Assembly: GCA_024640305.1 (NCBI GenBank)
Contig: JAHEFG010000007.1
Location: 18,999-82,998 of the forward strand
Direction: 5' to 3'
Source of the DNA: Gammaproteobacteria bacterium
GTDB lineage: Bacteria > Pseudomonadota > Gammaproteobacteria > Steroidobacterales > Woeseiaceae
DNA length: 64,000 nucleotides
Shown here one piece after another: positions 16,962-26,062 of the stretch. Positions within the stretch are counted from its first letter, which is position 1, and each line of letters opens with the position of its first letter. Below the pieces are notes generated by a model, which made no database searches, was not told the DNA's origin, and was given only the letters and a program-made list of their open reading frames with translations. The translations under genes and the position numbers were made by a program.

Positions 16962-19147
16962 AACGACGAGAGTTCATCAAGGTATCCAGCTTGCTTGGTA
17001 CGAGCGCCGCTGTTGCACCGCCATTTATGTTGGGTGGTTGCGTAACGAATCCCCCGCCGGGAACAGGAGTCGTCAGCAAATCACCAACGATTTGTGACAT
17101 GTGTTTCTGGAAGTGCGCGGGCGAGGTCTACAAAGAAGACGGGGAATTGTGGAAGATCACGGGCAACGAGGATGACCTGCACAGTGGTGGGCGTCTGTGC
17201 ACCCGCGGCACCGGTGGTCCGGGAGCCTATCTTGATCGGGATCGACTCAAGAAGCCCCTGATGCGAGTTACCGTCGATGGTCGACAGACGTTTCAGGAAG
17301 TGTCCTGGGATGAGGCTCTGCATTTCATAAGTGAGAAAATGCAGGGCATAGCGGCCAGCGCAGGGCCAGAGCGATTGGCAATGCTGCATCATGGAGCAGG
17401 AGGGCATCATTTCCTGCATCTGTTGCGTGCGTTCGGGTCAAACAGCCATGCAGAGCCTGCATTTGCCCAGTGCCGGGGGCCACGTGACGTTGGCTTCAGG
17501 TTGACCGTCGGCGAGTCCGCCAGTTCTCCGGAGCGAACGGACATGGCTAATGCAAAGTGCATCGTATTGCTGGGCTCGCATATTGGCGAAAACCTGCACA
17601 ACGCACAGGTACAGACACTTGCCGAAGCAATCAACAAAGACGTTACGCTCATAACAGTCGACCCGCGCTTCTCGGTTCCGGCAGGCAAGTCGAAATACTG
17701 GCTGCCCATCAAGCCGGGAACCGACATTGCACTTCTGCTTGCGTGGATGAATGTGCTGATTAGTGAAGATCTGTGCGACACCGACTATCTCGACCGTTAC
17801 GCGATCGGTTTTGAACAATTGGCCGAGCACGTGCGGGAATACACACCAGAATGGGTTTACCTGGAAACCGGTATTCGTCCCGAAGTGATTCGTGAGACAG
17901 CGCGAGAACTGGCGAAAGCGGCGCCCGCGGCAATTGTGCATCCGGGGCGCCATGCTGTTTGGTACGGCGACGATACGCAACGCAGCCGTGCCATTGCCAT
18001 GCTGAACGCCTTGCTTGGTTCATGGAACCGTAAAGGTGGTTTCTACATTCCAGAGAAGGTTGCTCTTCCAGAATATCCAATTCCGGAATATCCAAAGCCA
18101 AAATTTTCTACGGGGGATGCCTATCCGGGCAAGTGGCCATTTGCAAGCCAGGGCGTTACGAACGGTGTTATTGACGCATCGATAGGTGAAGACGCCTTTT
18201 TCAAGGGCTGGTTGGTTTATGGTACCAACCTGCCGCAATCGATTCCGGCGGTTAAGGACAAGCTGAGAGCAGCTGCGAACTCGCTGGATTTGCTGGTAGT
18301 CGTCGAGACCATGCCGTCGGAAATGACAGGTTATGCTGACGTCATCCTGCCTGAATGTACCTACCTCGAGCGCTACGACGACCTGCGAAACTCTGGCGAG
18401 CGGCACCCGTCGCTTGCTTTGAGAATGCCGGCGTTCGAACCAAAGTACGAGAGCAAACCCGGTTGGTGGATTGCCAAGCAGCTTGGTAACCGCCTCGGCC
18501 TCGAAGAATACTTTCCTTGGCAGGACTATGCAGAAAAACTTGACTGGCAACTGCAACAGGTGGGTAGTTCTTTGGAGGAAATGCAGAAGATTGGCGTCAA
18601 GAACTTCCCTCGAAAATACCCGCTGTACTTCCGCGATGGCCAGCGCGTTCAGTTCGCGACACCAAGTCGAAAGATCGAATTGTATTCGCAACAACTGGCT
18701 GACAAAGGTTTCGATCCGATGCCGGTTTACACGCCACCGGAGCCTGTACCAAGCGGCTACTATCGACTCAACTACGGCCGCATGCCAGCACACACATTTG
18801 GCAAGACCACCAACAACCCGCTGCTGTTCCAACTCGCACCGGAAAACCAGCTGTGGGTAAACCCAATGGTTGCGAACGAGTGGTCAATCAAGAACGCTGA
18901 GTACGTTCGTCTGGCGAGCCCGAGCGGTGCAATTAGCAATAAGATAAGGGTTCGCGTTACCGAGAGAATCGGACCGGATTCGGTGTTTATGGCGCATGGT
19001 TTCGGGCACAAGTCGAAGCGCTTGCGTTTGACTGCCGGTGTCGGAGCTGACGACTCAGAACTCATGAGCAATATAAAAATTGATCCGATTATGGGTAGCA
19101 CTGGTATGCGCAGCAATTTTGTGACCTTTGTTAAAGAGCAGGCCTGA
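16958..19147 (+). CDS. Molybdopterin oxidoreductase, Psr/Phs-type catalytic subunit
   Basis: A 729-residue catalytic subunit. The N-terminus has a Tat signal (RREFIK at 3-8). A 4Fe-4S site follows (C46, C49, C53, C81), then CRGPRDVG, where C172 is the probable molybdenum ligand. The length and subunit set fit polysulfide/thiosulfate reductase (PsrA/PhsA), not the longer tetrathionate reductase or the unexported SoeA sulfite dehydrogenase. It would work in the periplasm, complexed with the ferredoxin and NrfD-like subunits encoded next. It could reduce thiosulfate or polysulfide, or run in the oxidative direction; sequence alone does not decide. Its ATGA overlap with the upstream transporter gene links uptake and redox chemistry. 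Confidence 0.8.
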   Translation: MKRREFIKVSSLLGTSAAVAPPFMLGGCVTNPPPGTGVVSKSPTICDMCFWKCAGEVYKEDGELWKITGNEDDLHSGGRLCTRGTGGPGAYLDRDRLKKPLMRVTVDGRQTFQEVSWDEALHFISEKMQGIAASAGPERLAMLHHGAGGHHFLHLLRAFGSNSHAEPAFAQCRGPRDVGFRLTVGESASSPERTDMANAKCIVLLGSHIGENLHNAQVQTLAEAINKDVTLITVDPRFSVPAGKSKYWLPIKPGTDIALLLAWMNVLISEDLCDTDYLDRYAIGFEQLAEHVREYTPEWVYLETGIRPEVIRETARELAKAAPAAIVHPGRHAVWYGDDTQRSRAIAMLNALLGSWNRKGGFYIPEKVALPEYPIPEYPKPKFSTGDAYPGKWPFASQGVTNGVIDASIGEDAFFKGWLVYGTNLPQSIPAVKDKLRAAANSLDLLVVVETMPSEMTGYADVILPECTYLERYDDLRNSGERHPSLALRMPAFEPKYESKPGWWIAKQLGNRLGLEEYFPWQDYAEKLDWQLQQVGSSLEEMQKIGVKNFPRKYPLYFRDGQRVQFATPSRKIELYSQQLADKGFDPMPVYTPPEPVPSGYYRLNYGRMPAHTFGKTTNNPLLFQLAPENQLWVNPMVANEWSIKNAEYVRLASPSGAISNKIRVRVTERIGPDSVFMAHGFGHKSKRLRLTAGVGADDSELMSNIKIDPIMGSTGMRSNFVTFVKEQA

Positions 19148-19158
19148 AGGAATTATCG

Positions 19159-19701
19159 ATGACACGTTATGCCATGGTAATAGACACGAAGACCTGCATC
19201 GGCTGCGGCGATTGTGTAGTTGCTTGCAAGACTGAGAATAAAGTGCCCGAAGGTCTTAATCGGGACTGGGTCGTTGAAGCAACCAACGGTACTTACCCAA
19301 ATCTTACGACGGAGTTTCGATCAGAGCGTTGCAACCACTGTTCCAACGCAACCTGTGTCACGCTCTGTCCGACAGGTGCCAGCCATCACTGGAACGATAC
19401 GAATATCGTGCTGGTCGAAGCCGAAAAATGCACCGGGTGCAAAGCGTGCATCGCCGCTTGTCCTTACGACGCGCGACTCGTCATGCACCCCGATGGATAC
19501 ATCGACAAATGTACGTTTTGTCATCACCGCGTTGAGCAAGGGTTGGATCCAGCTTGTGTATCAAGTTGCCCGACTCGTTGCATGCACTTCGGCTCATTGG
19601 ATGATCCGCATAGCAAAGTGAATCAGTTGTTGAAAACACGCCAGCACAAAGTGCTTATCCCGGAAACGGGCAATGACCCCAACGTCTATTACTTAACTTA
19701 A
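19159..19701 (+). CDS. Ferredoxin subunit with four 4Fe-4S clusters (PsrB/PhsB-like)
   Basis: A 180-residue electron-transfer subunit. Sixteen cysteines fall in four groups: C13/16/19/23, C58/61/66/70, C91/94/97/101 and C118/121/133/137, the DmsB/PsrB arrangement. It has no signal peptide of its own; such subunits are exported with their Tat-carrying partner. AAGGA lies 7-8 bases before the ATG, 11 bp after the catalytic gene. It passes electrons between the molybdenum site and the membrane subunit. Confidence 0.88.
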   Translation: MTRYAMVIDTKTCIGCGDCVVACKTENKVPEGLNRDWVVEATNGTYPNLTTEFRSERCNHCSNATCVTLCPTGASHHWNDTNIVLVEAEKCTGCKACIAACPYDARLVMHPDGYIDKCTFCHHRVEQGLDPACVSSCPTRCMHFGSLDDPHSKVNQLLKTRQHKVLIPETGNDPNVYYLT

Positions 19702-19714
19702 GGGCCAGGACCGC

Positions 19715-20719
19715 ATGTCGGAAGAACTACTTGTTACCGCGAGAAGCAACGCGCTGATCGACCCCAGCCTGCACATATGGACCTGGGAAGTGGCCATGTA
19801 CCTGTTCATGGGGGGGCTGACGGCCGGGATAATGATCTTCTCTGCCCTGATGATCGTGCGCAATAAGGGTCACGTCGCTCCCTTTGCAGCTGCCCGCCTG
19901 TCGCTGCTTGCACCAATCGTATTGTCGCTGGGTATGACAACTTTGTTCCTCGATCTGGAGCACAAGCTGTTCGTATACCGCTTTTATACGTCATTCCAGA
20001 TTACTTCCCCGATGTCATGGGGCGCCTGGATCCTCATCGTTGTGTATCCGATATCGGTGCTGCAGATACTGTCGACCATCCGCACAGGTTACTCGTCCCT
20101 GGCGTCGTATATCGACAGACTGACGATAGGGCGGGTAGTGGTTGATTGGTGCGAGCGTAATCGAACAGAGATAGCTTTTGCAGTCATTCCATTCGCCGTA
20201 GCGCTCGGGATTTATACCGGTATTCTGCTCAGTGCTTTCGGCGCCAGGCCGTTTTGGAATTCCGGGGTACTCGGACTGCTGTTCCTGGTTTCCGGAATGT
20301 CTACCGCTGCGGCGCTGGTCGTGCTCCTTGCGCGCCAGAGTAGTGAGAGAGACCTGTTCACGCGGATCGACCTGGTGCTGATCTTCGCGGAGATTGCGCT
20401 GGTCGTGCTGTCACTGATTAGCCTGGCATCAGGATCAGGTCAACACATAGACGCGCTACAAAGCGTCATGGGCGGTTCCTATACGTTGTCATTCTGGGTA
20501 TTGTTCGTCGGTATCGGCCTGTTGATACCAATGGTATTGGAGCTTCTGGAATTATCAGGGGTCAGCAAGTCTCTGGCCATGCTCGCCCCGGTTTTGGTTC
20601 TCGTTGGCGGGTACGCATTGCGGCAGGTCGTCATTGATGCTGGCCAGGAGAGCACATGGACAAGCTATTCCACTCAATACAGTGCTGAATTGCTGCAACG
20701 CCTGCCTCAACCAGATTAG
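19715..20719 (+). CDS. NrfD/PsrC-type membrane subunit
   Basis: A 334-residue protein with eight predicted transmembrane helices, as in PsrC. The first has MYLFMGGLTAGIM and the second ends in LFLDLEHKLFVYRF, both typical of the family. It exchanges electrons with quinone and anchors the periplasmic subunits. Spacing to the preceding gene is 13 bp. With the two upstream genes it makes a complete three-subunit complex. Confidence 0.85.
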   Translation: MSEELLVTARSNALIDPSLHIWTWEVAMYLFMGGLTAGIMIFSALMIVRNKGHVAPFAAARLSLLAPIVLSLGMTTLFLDLEHKLFVYRFYTSFQITSPMSWGAWILIVVYPISVLQILSTIRTGYSSLASYIDRLTIGRVVVDWCERNRTEIAFAVIPFAVALGIYTGILLSAFGARPFWNSGVLGLLFLVSGMSTAAALVVLLARQSSERDLFTRIDLVLIFAEIALVVLSLISLASGSGQHIDALQSVMGGSYTLSFWVLFVGIGLLIPMVLELLELSGVSKSLAMLAPVLVLVGGYALRQVVIDAGQESTWTSYSTQYSAELLQRLPQPD

Positions 20720-20754
20720 AATACCGAACCAACACACATGCAGGGGGCAATGGT

Positions 20755-21387
20755 TTGTTGAAAAGAATCATAAAGGCGACTTTGCTTACAACAATGTTCG
20801 CATTCGTCGTTGCTTGTGATTCGTCGGACGAATCGCAGGTTTCACTGGCAGCGGTTGCACTGGCGGCAGCACAGCAAGACGATCGGGAAAGCGTTGAAGA
20901 TCTGGCCAGGTGGCTGATCGAGGGGCGAGGGGATTTCAAGCTCATTGATGTACGCAGACCCGAAGATTTCGAGAACGGTAGTATTGCGGATGCAGAAAAC
21001 ATCCCCATCGCGCAAATCGTATCTCAGGATGTGTTATCTCGCTTGCCGACCGATCGCATGGTTATCGTGTTTTCGAACGGTTCCGAGAATGCGGCGAAGG
21101 CGGCAGTGCTGTTGCGGCTGTCAGGGATAGATGCGCACTTGTTGGCTGGAGGCTACAACGCCTGGCACAAGCGGATTCTCAATCCCGACATTTCGGCGGA
21201 TGAGCTCGATGGCGAAAGCCTGAAAGTGTCGGAGCAACGTGCCTACAGTTGTTATTTCGTTGGCGAGCGATCCGAGCTTGGCGCAAAGCGAGAGCAACAA
21301 TCGAGCGTGCCGTTTGTTCCCCCCGTTTTCACCGAGGGAGAAGAGCTGGCTGTTCCACCGCCTGCGGCTGGGGAGGAATCCTGCTAA
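20755..21387 (+). CDS. Rhodanese-like lipoprotein lacking the catalytic cysteine
   Basis: A 210-residue protein. Lipobox FVVAC places a lipidated cysteine at C21. A rhodanese domain (about 48-140) shows LIDVRRPEDFENGSI and HLLAGGYNAW. The active-site loop that is normally C-R-x-G-x-R reads SNGSEN, with S107 where the sulfur-carrying cysteine should be, so sulfurtransfer by the usual mechanism is excluded. Two other cysteines occur in the C-terminal tail (in YSCYFVG and as the last residue). The start is TTG, at 20755 or 20758, after AGGGGG. It follows the NrfD gene by 35 bp and abuts the stop of the 11-heme cytochrome gene. Confidence 0.75.
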   Translation: MLKRIIKATLLTTMFAFVVACDSSDESQVSLAAVALAAAQQDDRESVEDLARWLIEGRGDFKLIDVRRPEDFENGSIADAENIPIAQIVSQDVLSRLPTDRMVIVFSNGSENAAKAAVLLRLSGIDAHLLAGGYNAWHKRILNPDISADELDGESLKVSEQRAYSCYFVGERSELGAKREQQSSVPFVPPVFTEGEELAVPPPAAGEESC

Positions 21388-23046
21388 CTAGCGGGGTACC
21401 GGATCGTCTTCACCTTCGACTGGTATCAGTGCATTCAGCACGGCATCCATTTCCGCTTTGTTGAGCGGACGCTGACCGGATGCAGGTGTGCCGCCACCGA
21501 GCGTATTGCCGATATTCGTCCATGCATCTGCCGGGAGACCATCTCGAAGCAGGTGGTTAGCAGGTTTGAACACTATCTGGCCTGCTTTTTTTGTGAGTTG
21601 ACCCTGGCCTAATCCCAATGCCTCACTCGAGCGGTGACACGACTCGCAGCTACGCGACTTTCCCGTTGTATGGGGCGACAGAGGAGCGAATATGCGGACG
21701 AACTTTTCTTCTTCCAGATCCGGATGATCGACCGTCATGACCATCCCGGGCACAAAAAGCTCAATGTGATCTTCGTCGTTAACGCCAAGGGCAGGCAAGG
21801 CGTTATTGACGTGCCATCGTTTGCTGCTCCATCGACCCGGAGTGATTGCGCGCTCGACGTGATCCCATTGCTCACCGTCGGCGTCATACTCCATGTGACA
21901 GCCAAAGCACTGCGGCGCCCATTGGCTGTGGCAGGAAGCGCAAGCAAGTCGCTCATGGCGTTCGTCATGCTCGTAAACGGTGCGAGTTACTGTCGGGATT
22001 TTCAGCGCTCTGCCAGTATTTTTTGTATGTAACCAGGCTCCGTCTTCTCGAAGTTCAACATGCCACAACGGAGTGCCTTTGTTTGCGGTCGTCAGGAAAG
22101 CGGTTTCACTGGTTGTCGCAAAAGGCAGTCGCGCGACGACACTGACAAGATCCCTGGGCCATTCGGTGAGATTGATTGTCGGGCGTTGGTTGTCGTGACA
22201 GTCGGTGCACGAAATATCGATGGCCTGGCGTTGGTGAAGGGCGTCGCCAGCATCGCCCATAAGACCAACGCTCGTGTGGCAATCGATACAACTCATGCCG
22301 GCCAGGTAGTGCACATCGCCCGGCATCTTCTCGACGTGCCGGCCATCGGGTAAGCGCATACCGCGATCGTCGCCAGAACCGGGTAGTGGGTCGACTTCTG
22401 CCAGTCCGGAGAAACTAAGTGATATCCGACCCGAGCGAGCGTGGCAGCCGAAACACCGTGCGTCGGAAACGTTGGCCGTTAGAGCGGGGTGTGCATTCTC
22501 CGGGTATTCGCCGACATGGCAGGCCAGGCAGCCGCCGCCGCGATCCCACATTACGTTGTGGCGGTGTTCGGTTTTTGTCTGGCCGATATGGCAACTTGCA
22601 CATTGTTTGCGCAACATTGAGTCCGCGACACTGTGCCCCAGCGACTGAAAATTTATCGATTCATTCGCACCGCTATTGTTGTCGAGCAGCTGTCGAGTCA
22701 CTCGGACGATGCCTCGACCGTCATGCATCAAATTATTCGTGACGGCAGCAACCCTGTCGTGATGACAATTTCCGCAACCACGTGCGGCATTTGCTAACTC
22801 GCCGGGAAAAGCAAGTAGCCCTGCGTGCGCGCTTTCTTCTGTGGATGCCGTGTTGTTACCGGCATGGCAGCTAACGCAATTATCTGCTGCGAAACCATGT
22901 GCAGGGTTAAACCCCGCTTGTTTGTTTGAATGACAAAGCAGGCAGGTGCTTGCCGCAGGCTCATCAGCCAGGGCGCTCGGCATTAGCTGCGAGGCCGCGG
23001 ATAGTACGGCAAGCAAACAGAGATTTAGCGTGAGTCGTTGCAACAT
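21388..23046 (-). CDS. Undecaheme periplasmic cytochrome c
   Basis: A 552-residue exported protein with a signal peptide (about 27 residues) and eleven CxxCH heme motifs: CLLCH, CVSCH, CGNCH, CASCH, CLACH, CFGCH, CIDCH, CTDCH, CASCH, CFGCH and CESCH. There is no C-terminal membrane anchor. Many free histidines could serve as distal ligands. A roughly 110-residue stretch without heme sites lies between sites 8 and 9, and another about as long between 10 and 11. The gene is tail-to-tail with the sulfur operon, stop against stop. It may be the electron partner or sink of that system, but I do not recognise a named family. Confidence 0.75.
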   Translation of the reverse strand: MLQRLTLNLCLLAVLSAASQLMPSALADEPAASTCLLCHSNKQAGFNPAHGFAADNCVSCHAGNNTASTEESAHAGLLAFPGELANAARGCGNCHHDRVAAVTNNLMHDGRGIVRVTRQLLDNNSGANESINFQSLGHSVADSMLRKQCASCHIGQTKTEHRHNVMWDRGGGCLACHVGEYPENAHPALTANVSDARCFGCHARSGRISLSFSGLAEVDPLPGSGDDRGMRLPDGRHVEKMPGDVHYLAGMSCIDCHTSVGLMGDAGDALHQRQAIDISCTDCHDNQRPTINLTEWPRDLVSVVARLPFATTSETAFLTTANKGTPLWHVELREDGAWLHTKNTGRALKIPTVTRTVYEHDERHERLACASCHSQWAPQCFGCHMEYDADGEQWDHVERAITPGRWSSKRWHVNNALPALGVNDEDHIELFVPGMVMTVDHPDLEEEKFVRIFAPLSPHTTGKSRSCESCHRSSEALGLGQGQLTKKAGQIVFKPANHLLRDGLPADAWTNIGNTLGGGTPASGQRPLNKAEMDAVLNALIPVEGEDDPVPR

Positions 23047-23201
23047 ATTCTGGACTCTCGAACAGGGCCTTGACAGAAGACAACTGATTTTACACTGCTA
23101 GATAGCCCGAAAGGGTTGATAAATAAGGACTAATGCTTATGGTTTACGATGCGTCAAAGGAGGATAATTAGGCAAGTTTTGTACTCTCGGGATTCATACA
23201 A

Positions 23202-24143
23202 ATGACAGACAATAAAGCGCCTGATCATGATAAAGCGCCACTGCATGCGGTGACGTCAAAGCCTGCCAAGCAGAAGAAGATCGACGAAAGTTCTCCTGCG
23301 CACATCTATGGTGAGATGCGTCACAGCCCTGAAATGATCAAAGAGCTGTTTCGAACGGGGCAGTATCCGTACAAAACCAAAATACGTAAAGCGGCCTATG
23401 AACAGCATAAAAGCGAACTTCAGGTCGAGTTGCTGAAAGTACAGAATTGGGTAAAGCAAACGGGGCAGAAGATAATCGTCATTTGCGAAGGCCGCGACGC
23501 TGCAGGTAAGGGCGGAACGATCAAGCGATTCATGGAGCACTTGAACCCTCGTGCCGCGCGTGTCGTCGCACTTGAGAAGCCGACGGAGCATGAACTCGGC
23601 CAGTGGTATTTCCAGCGTTACGTGAAACAATTGCCGACAGCGGGCGAAATGGTCTTCTTCGATCGCTCCTGGTACAACCGGGCGGGCGTCGAACGCGTCA
23701 TGGGTTTTTGCAGTTCGTTGCAATACCTCGAGTTCATGCGTCAGGTGCCAGACCTCGAACGCATGCTGGTTCGTTCAGGTATTAAGGTATTCAAGTACTG
23801 GTTCTCGGTGACTCATGAAGAGCAGATGCGGCGCTTCCAGTCTCGATCCGGCGATCCGCTCAAGCAATGGAAATTGAGCCCGATTGATGAAGAGTCACGC
23901 GATAAATGGGCAGAGTACACCGAGGCGAAGGAAGCAATGTTTTTCTATACCGACACCGCCGATGCGCCGTGGAACGTCATCAAGTCCGATGACAAGAAGC
24001 GTGCTCGCTTGAATTGTATGCAGCATTTCCTGGCAAATCTGGACTATCCTGACAAGGATGAGCACGTTGTACACGGTCCGGATCCACTGATTGTCGGTAC
24101 TCCGTCTCAGGTCATCGCAAAGGATCGTCATCTCTGGGGCTGA
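23202..24143 (+). CDS. ppk2: Polyphosphate kinase 2 (PPK2 family)
   Basis: A 313-residue cytosolic kinase that uses polyphosphate to phosphorylate nucleotides. Walker A EGRDAAGKGGT lies at 96-106 and the Walker B/lid segment FFDRSWYNRAGVERVMG from 152; a single PPK2 domain with a 45-residue charged N-terminus. The ATG at 23202 has GGGA 9 bases upstream. A much stronger AGGAGG at 23158-23163 is too far away to serve it, and an in-frame stop at 23169 excludes a longer form. The 155-bp gap upstream (23047-23201) is shared with the divergent 11-heme cytochrome gene. Confidence 0.88.
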   Translation: MTDNKAPDHDKAPLHAVTSKPAKQKKIDESSPAHIYGEMRHSPEMIKELFRTGQYPYKTKIRKAAYEQHKSELQVELLKVQNWVKQTGQKIIVICEGRDAAGKGGTIKRFMEHLNPRAARVVALEKPTEHELGQWYFQRYVKQLPTAGEMVFFDRSWYNRAGVERVMGFCSSLQYLEFMRQVPDLERMLVRSGIKVFKYWFSVTHEEQMRRFQSRSGDPLKQWKLSPIDEESRDKWAEYTEAKEAMFFYTDTADAPWNVIKSDDKKRARLNCMQHFLANLDYPDKDEHVVHGPDPLIVGTPSQVIAKDRHLWG

Positions 24144-24242
24144 TCGCAGATTACACGGTGCTGCGGCCGGGTTACTGTCAGAAATTGTCTGTTTGGATTG
24201 AGTCACGGCGCGGAAGCGGCCATAATCGCGCCCGGTCCGCGT

Positions 24243-24338
<96 letters not shown>

Positions 24339-24422
24339 CACTCCTCGGGCTTGCTCCTCACTGTCCTTGCGATACACTGGTCTATTGCCACTCACTCTGG
24401 CCTCAGCCTCTCGGTCTAACGT

Positions 24423-26048
24423 ATGAGCTATCTTGTTCTGGCGCGCAAATGGCGCCCCAAAACCTTCGCCGATACAGTCGGGCAGGAGCACGTGCTCAGA
24501 GCATTGGTGAATGCGTTGGAATCAGGTCGCCTGCATCATGCGTATCTTTTTGCCGGTACCCGAGGTGTCGGTAAGACAACTATTGCGCGAATTCTCGCCA
24601 AAGCGCTCAATTGCGAGGCTGGCGTAACAGCGGAACCCTGCGGCACCTGCAGTGCGTGCACCGAGATTGATGACGGTCGATTTATTGATCTTATTGAAGT
24701 TGATGCCGCATCCAAGACCAAGGTCGACGATACGCGAGACCTGCTCGATAACGTGCAATATGCACCGGCGCGGGGACGCTACAAGGTATACCTCATCGAC
24801 GAGGTTCACATGTTGTCCAAGAGTTCGTTCAACGCGTTGCTGAAAACGCTGGAAGAACCACCACCACATGTGAAATTCCTGCTTGCGACGACGGATCCGC
24901 AGAAACTCCCCGTCACCGTTTTATCGCGATGTCTCCAGTTTAATTTGACGCGTTTGACGCCGCGGCTCATTCAGGATCGCCTCGAGTACATCTGCAAGGC
25001 AGAGGGGATCGAAGCAGACAGCTCGTCGCTCGCAATGCTCGCCCGGGCTGCGGATGGCAGCATGCGCGACGCGCTAAGTTTGCTTGATCAGGCTATCGCG
25101 TACTGTGGTGGCAATGTCGAGCAGGCATCTGTTGCGGTGATGCTGGGAACCATCGACAGGGAGCATGTCTCCCGGCTAATCGAGTTACTTGCGTCCGGCG
25201 ATGCAGCCGGAATCATCTCCGCGCTGGAAGAGATCGATGCCCAGTTTCCGGACTATTCGCGGCTACTGGAAGATCTCGCGCGTGACCTGCAAAAGATCGC
25301 CGTCTGCCAGGTAGTCGGGAGCATCGATGATGACGAGGAACTCAGCAACGAGCACATTGCTGCACTGGCCGATTCCTTGTCTGCTGCCGATGTTCAGCTT
25401 TTCTATCAAACAGCATTGATTGGGCGACGCGACCTGCACCTGGCGCCGGATCCGCGGGGCGGCGTGGAGATGACCCTGCTGAGGATGCTGGCTTTTCGTC
25501 CGGCACAAGCGGACGAGTCGGGTGGCCCGGTGGCTTCCGGTGGGACGCAAGCTAAAGCCGCGGCGAAAAGAAAACCGGCTTCGGCAGCAGCCAAGCCTTT
25601 GCAGGCAAAGGTTAGCGATTCGGCGGACAAGGTGGCTGGCGAACCGCGGTGGCAAAATCCCGACTGGAAGTCGCTGATGTCTGAAATTGGTTTATCAGGG
25701 GCGGTGCGATTGCTGGCCGGCAATTGCGCGCTTCTAAGACGTGAAGGCAAGACGCTATTCCTGAGCCTGGATCCGCGCTCTGAGTCGATGCTGACACGGC
25801 AACGCAAAGAAGCGCTGGCGGCAGCATTGTCTGATCATTTTTCGGAGCCACTGCTCGTCGACATCAGCATGGGTGAGGCTGCCGCTGAAACTCCCATGCA
25901 AGAGGAAACAAGGCTTGCCGACGAGCGTATCGAGGCTGCCAGGGAATCGTTGGAGTCAGATCCAAACGTACAGGCGCTTAAAAACATGTTCGATGCCGAG
26001 CTCAAGACCGACTCGATCGAATTGATTAACCCGACGCAAAACGACTAG
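24423..26048 (+). CDS. dnaX: DNA polymerase III subunit tau/gamma
   Basis: A 541-residue clamp-loader ATPase. Walker A GTRGVGKT lies at 45-52, zinc-binding cysteines at C64, C73, C76 and C79, and Walker B with VYLIDEVHM at 122-130. An alanine/lysine-rich linker follows (about 370-400), then a short tau-type C-terminal region. The E. coli A-AAA-AAG slippery heptamer is not present; the only A-rich run (AAAAGAAAA, near 25564) is interrupted. A separate gamma form by the same frameshift is therefore unlikely. It is followed by ebfC and recR in the classical order. Confidence 0.95.
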   Translation: MSYLVLARKWRPKTFADTVGQEHVLRALVNALESGRLHHAYLFAGTRGVGKTTIARILAKALNCEAGVTAEPCGTCSACTEIDDGRFIDLIEVDAASKTKVDDTRDLLDNVQYAPARGRYKVYLIDEVHMLSKSSFNALLKTLEEPPPHVKFLLATTDPQKLPVTVLSRCLQFNLTRLTPRLIQDRLEYICKAEGIEADSSSLAMLARAADGSMRDALSLLDQAIAYCGGNVEQASVAVMLGTIDREHVSRLIELLASGDAAGIISALEEIDAQFPDYSRLLEDLARDLQKIAVCQVVGSIDDDEELSNEHIAALADSLSAADVQLFYQTALIGRRDLHLAPDPRGGVEMTLLRMLAFRPAQADESGGPVASGGTQAKAAAKRKPASAAAKPLQAKVSDSADKVAGEPRWQNPDWKSLMSEIGLSGAVRLLAGNCALLRREGKTLFLSLDPRSESMLTRQRKEALAAALSDHFSEPLLVDISMGEAAAETPMQEETRLADERIEAARESLESDPNVQALKNMFDAELKTDSIELINPTQND

Positions 26049-26062
26049 ATACGGAGTAGGCA

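Noticed and set aside
18020-18832. 270-codon minus-strand frame inside the molybdoenzyme gene
   Set aside because: It is a shadow of a firmly identified gene; its translation has no recognisable domain.
23133-23171. 13-codon leader-like frame upstream of ppk2, with an orphan AGGAGG at 23158-23163
   Set aside because: The possible AAGGA site before its ATG is only three bases away, and the strong AGGAGG has no start codon at a usable distance; no attenuator hairpin is evident.
25564-25575. A-rich run in dnaX as a programmed frameshift site
   Set aside because: The run is AAAAGAAAA, not a slippery A-AAA-AAG heptamer.
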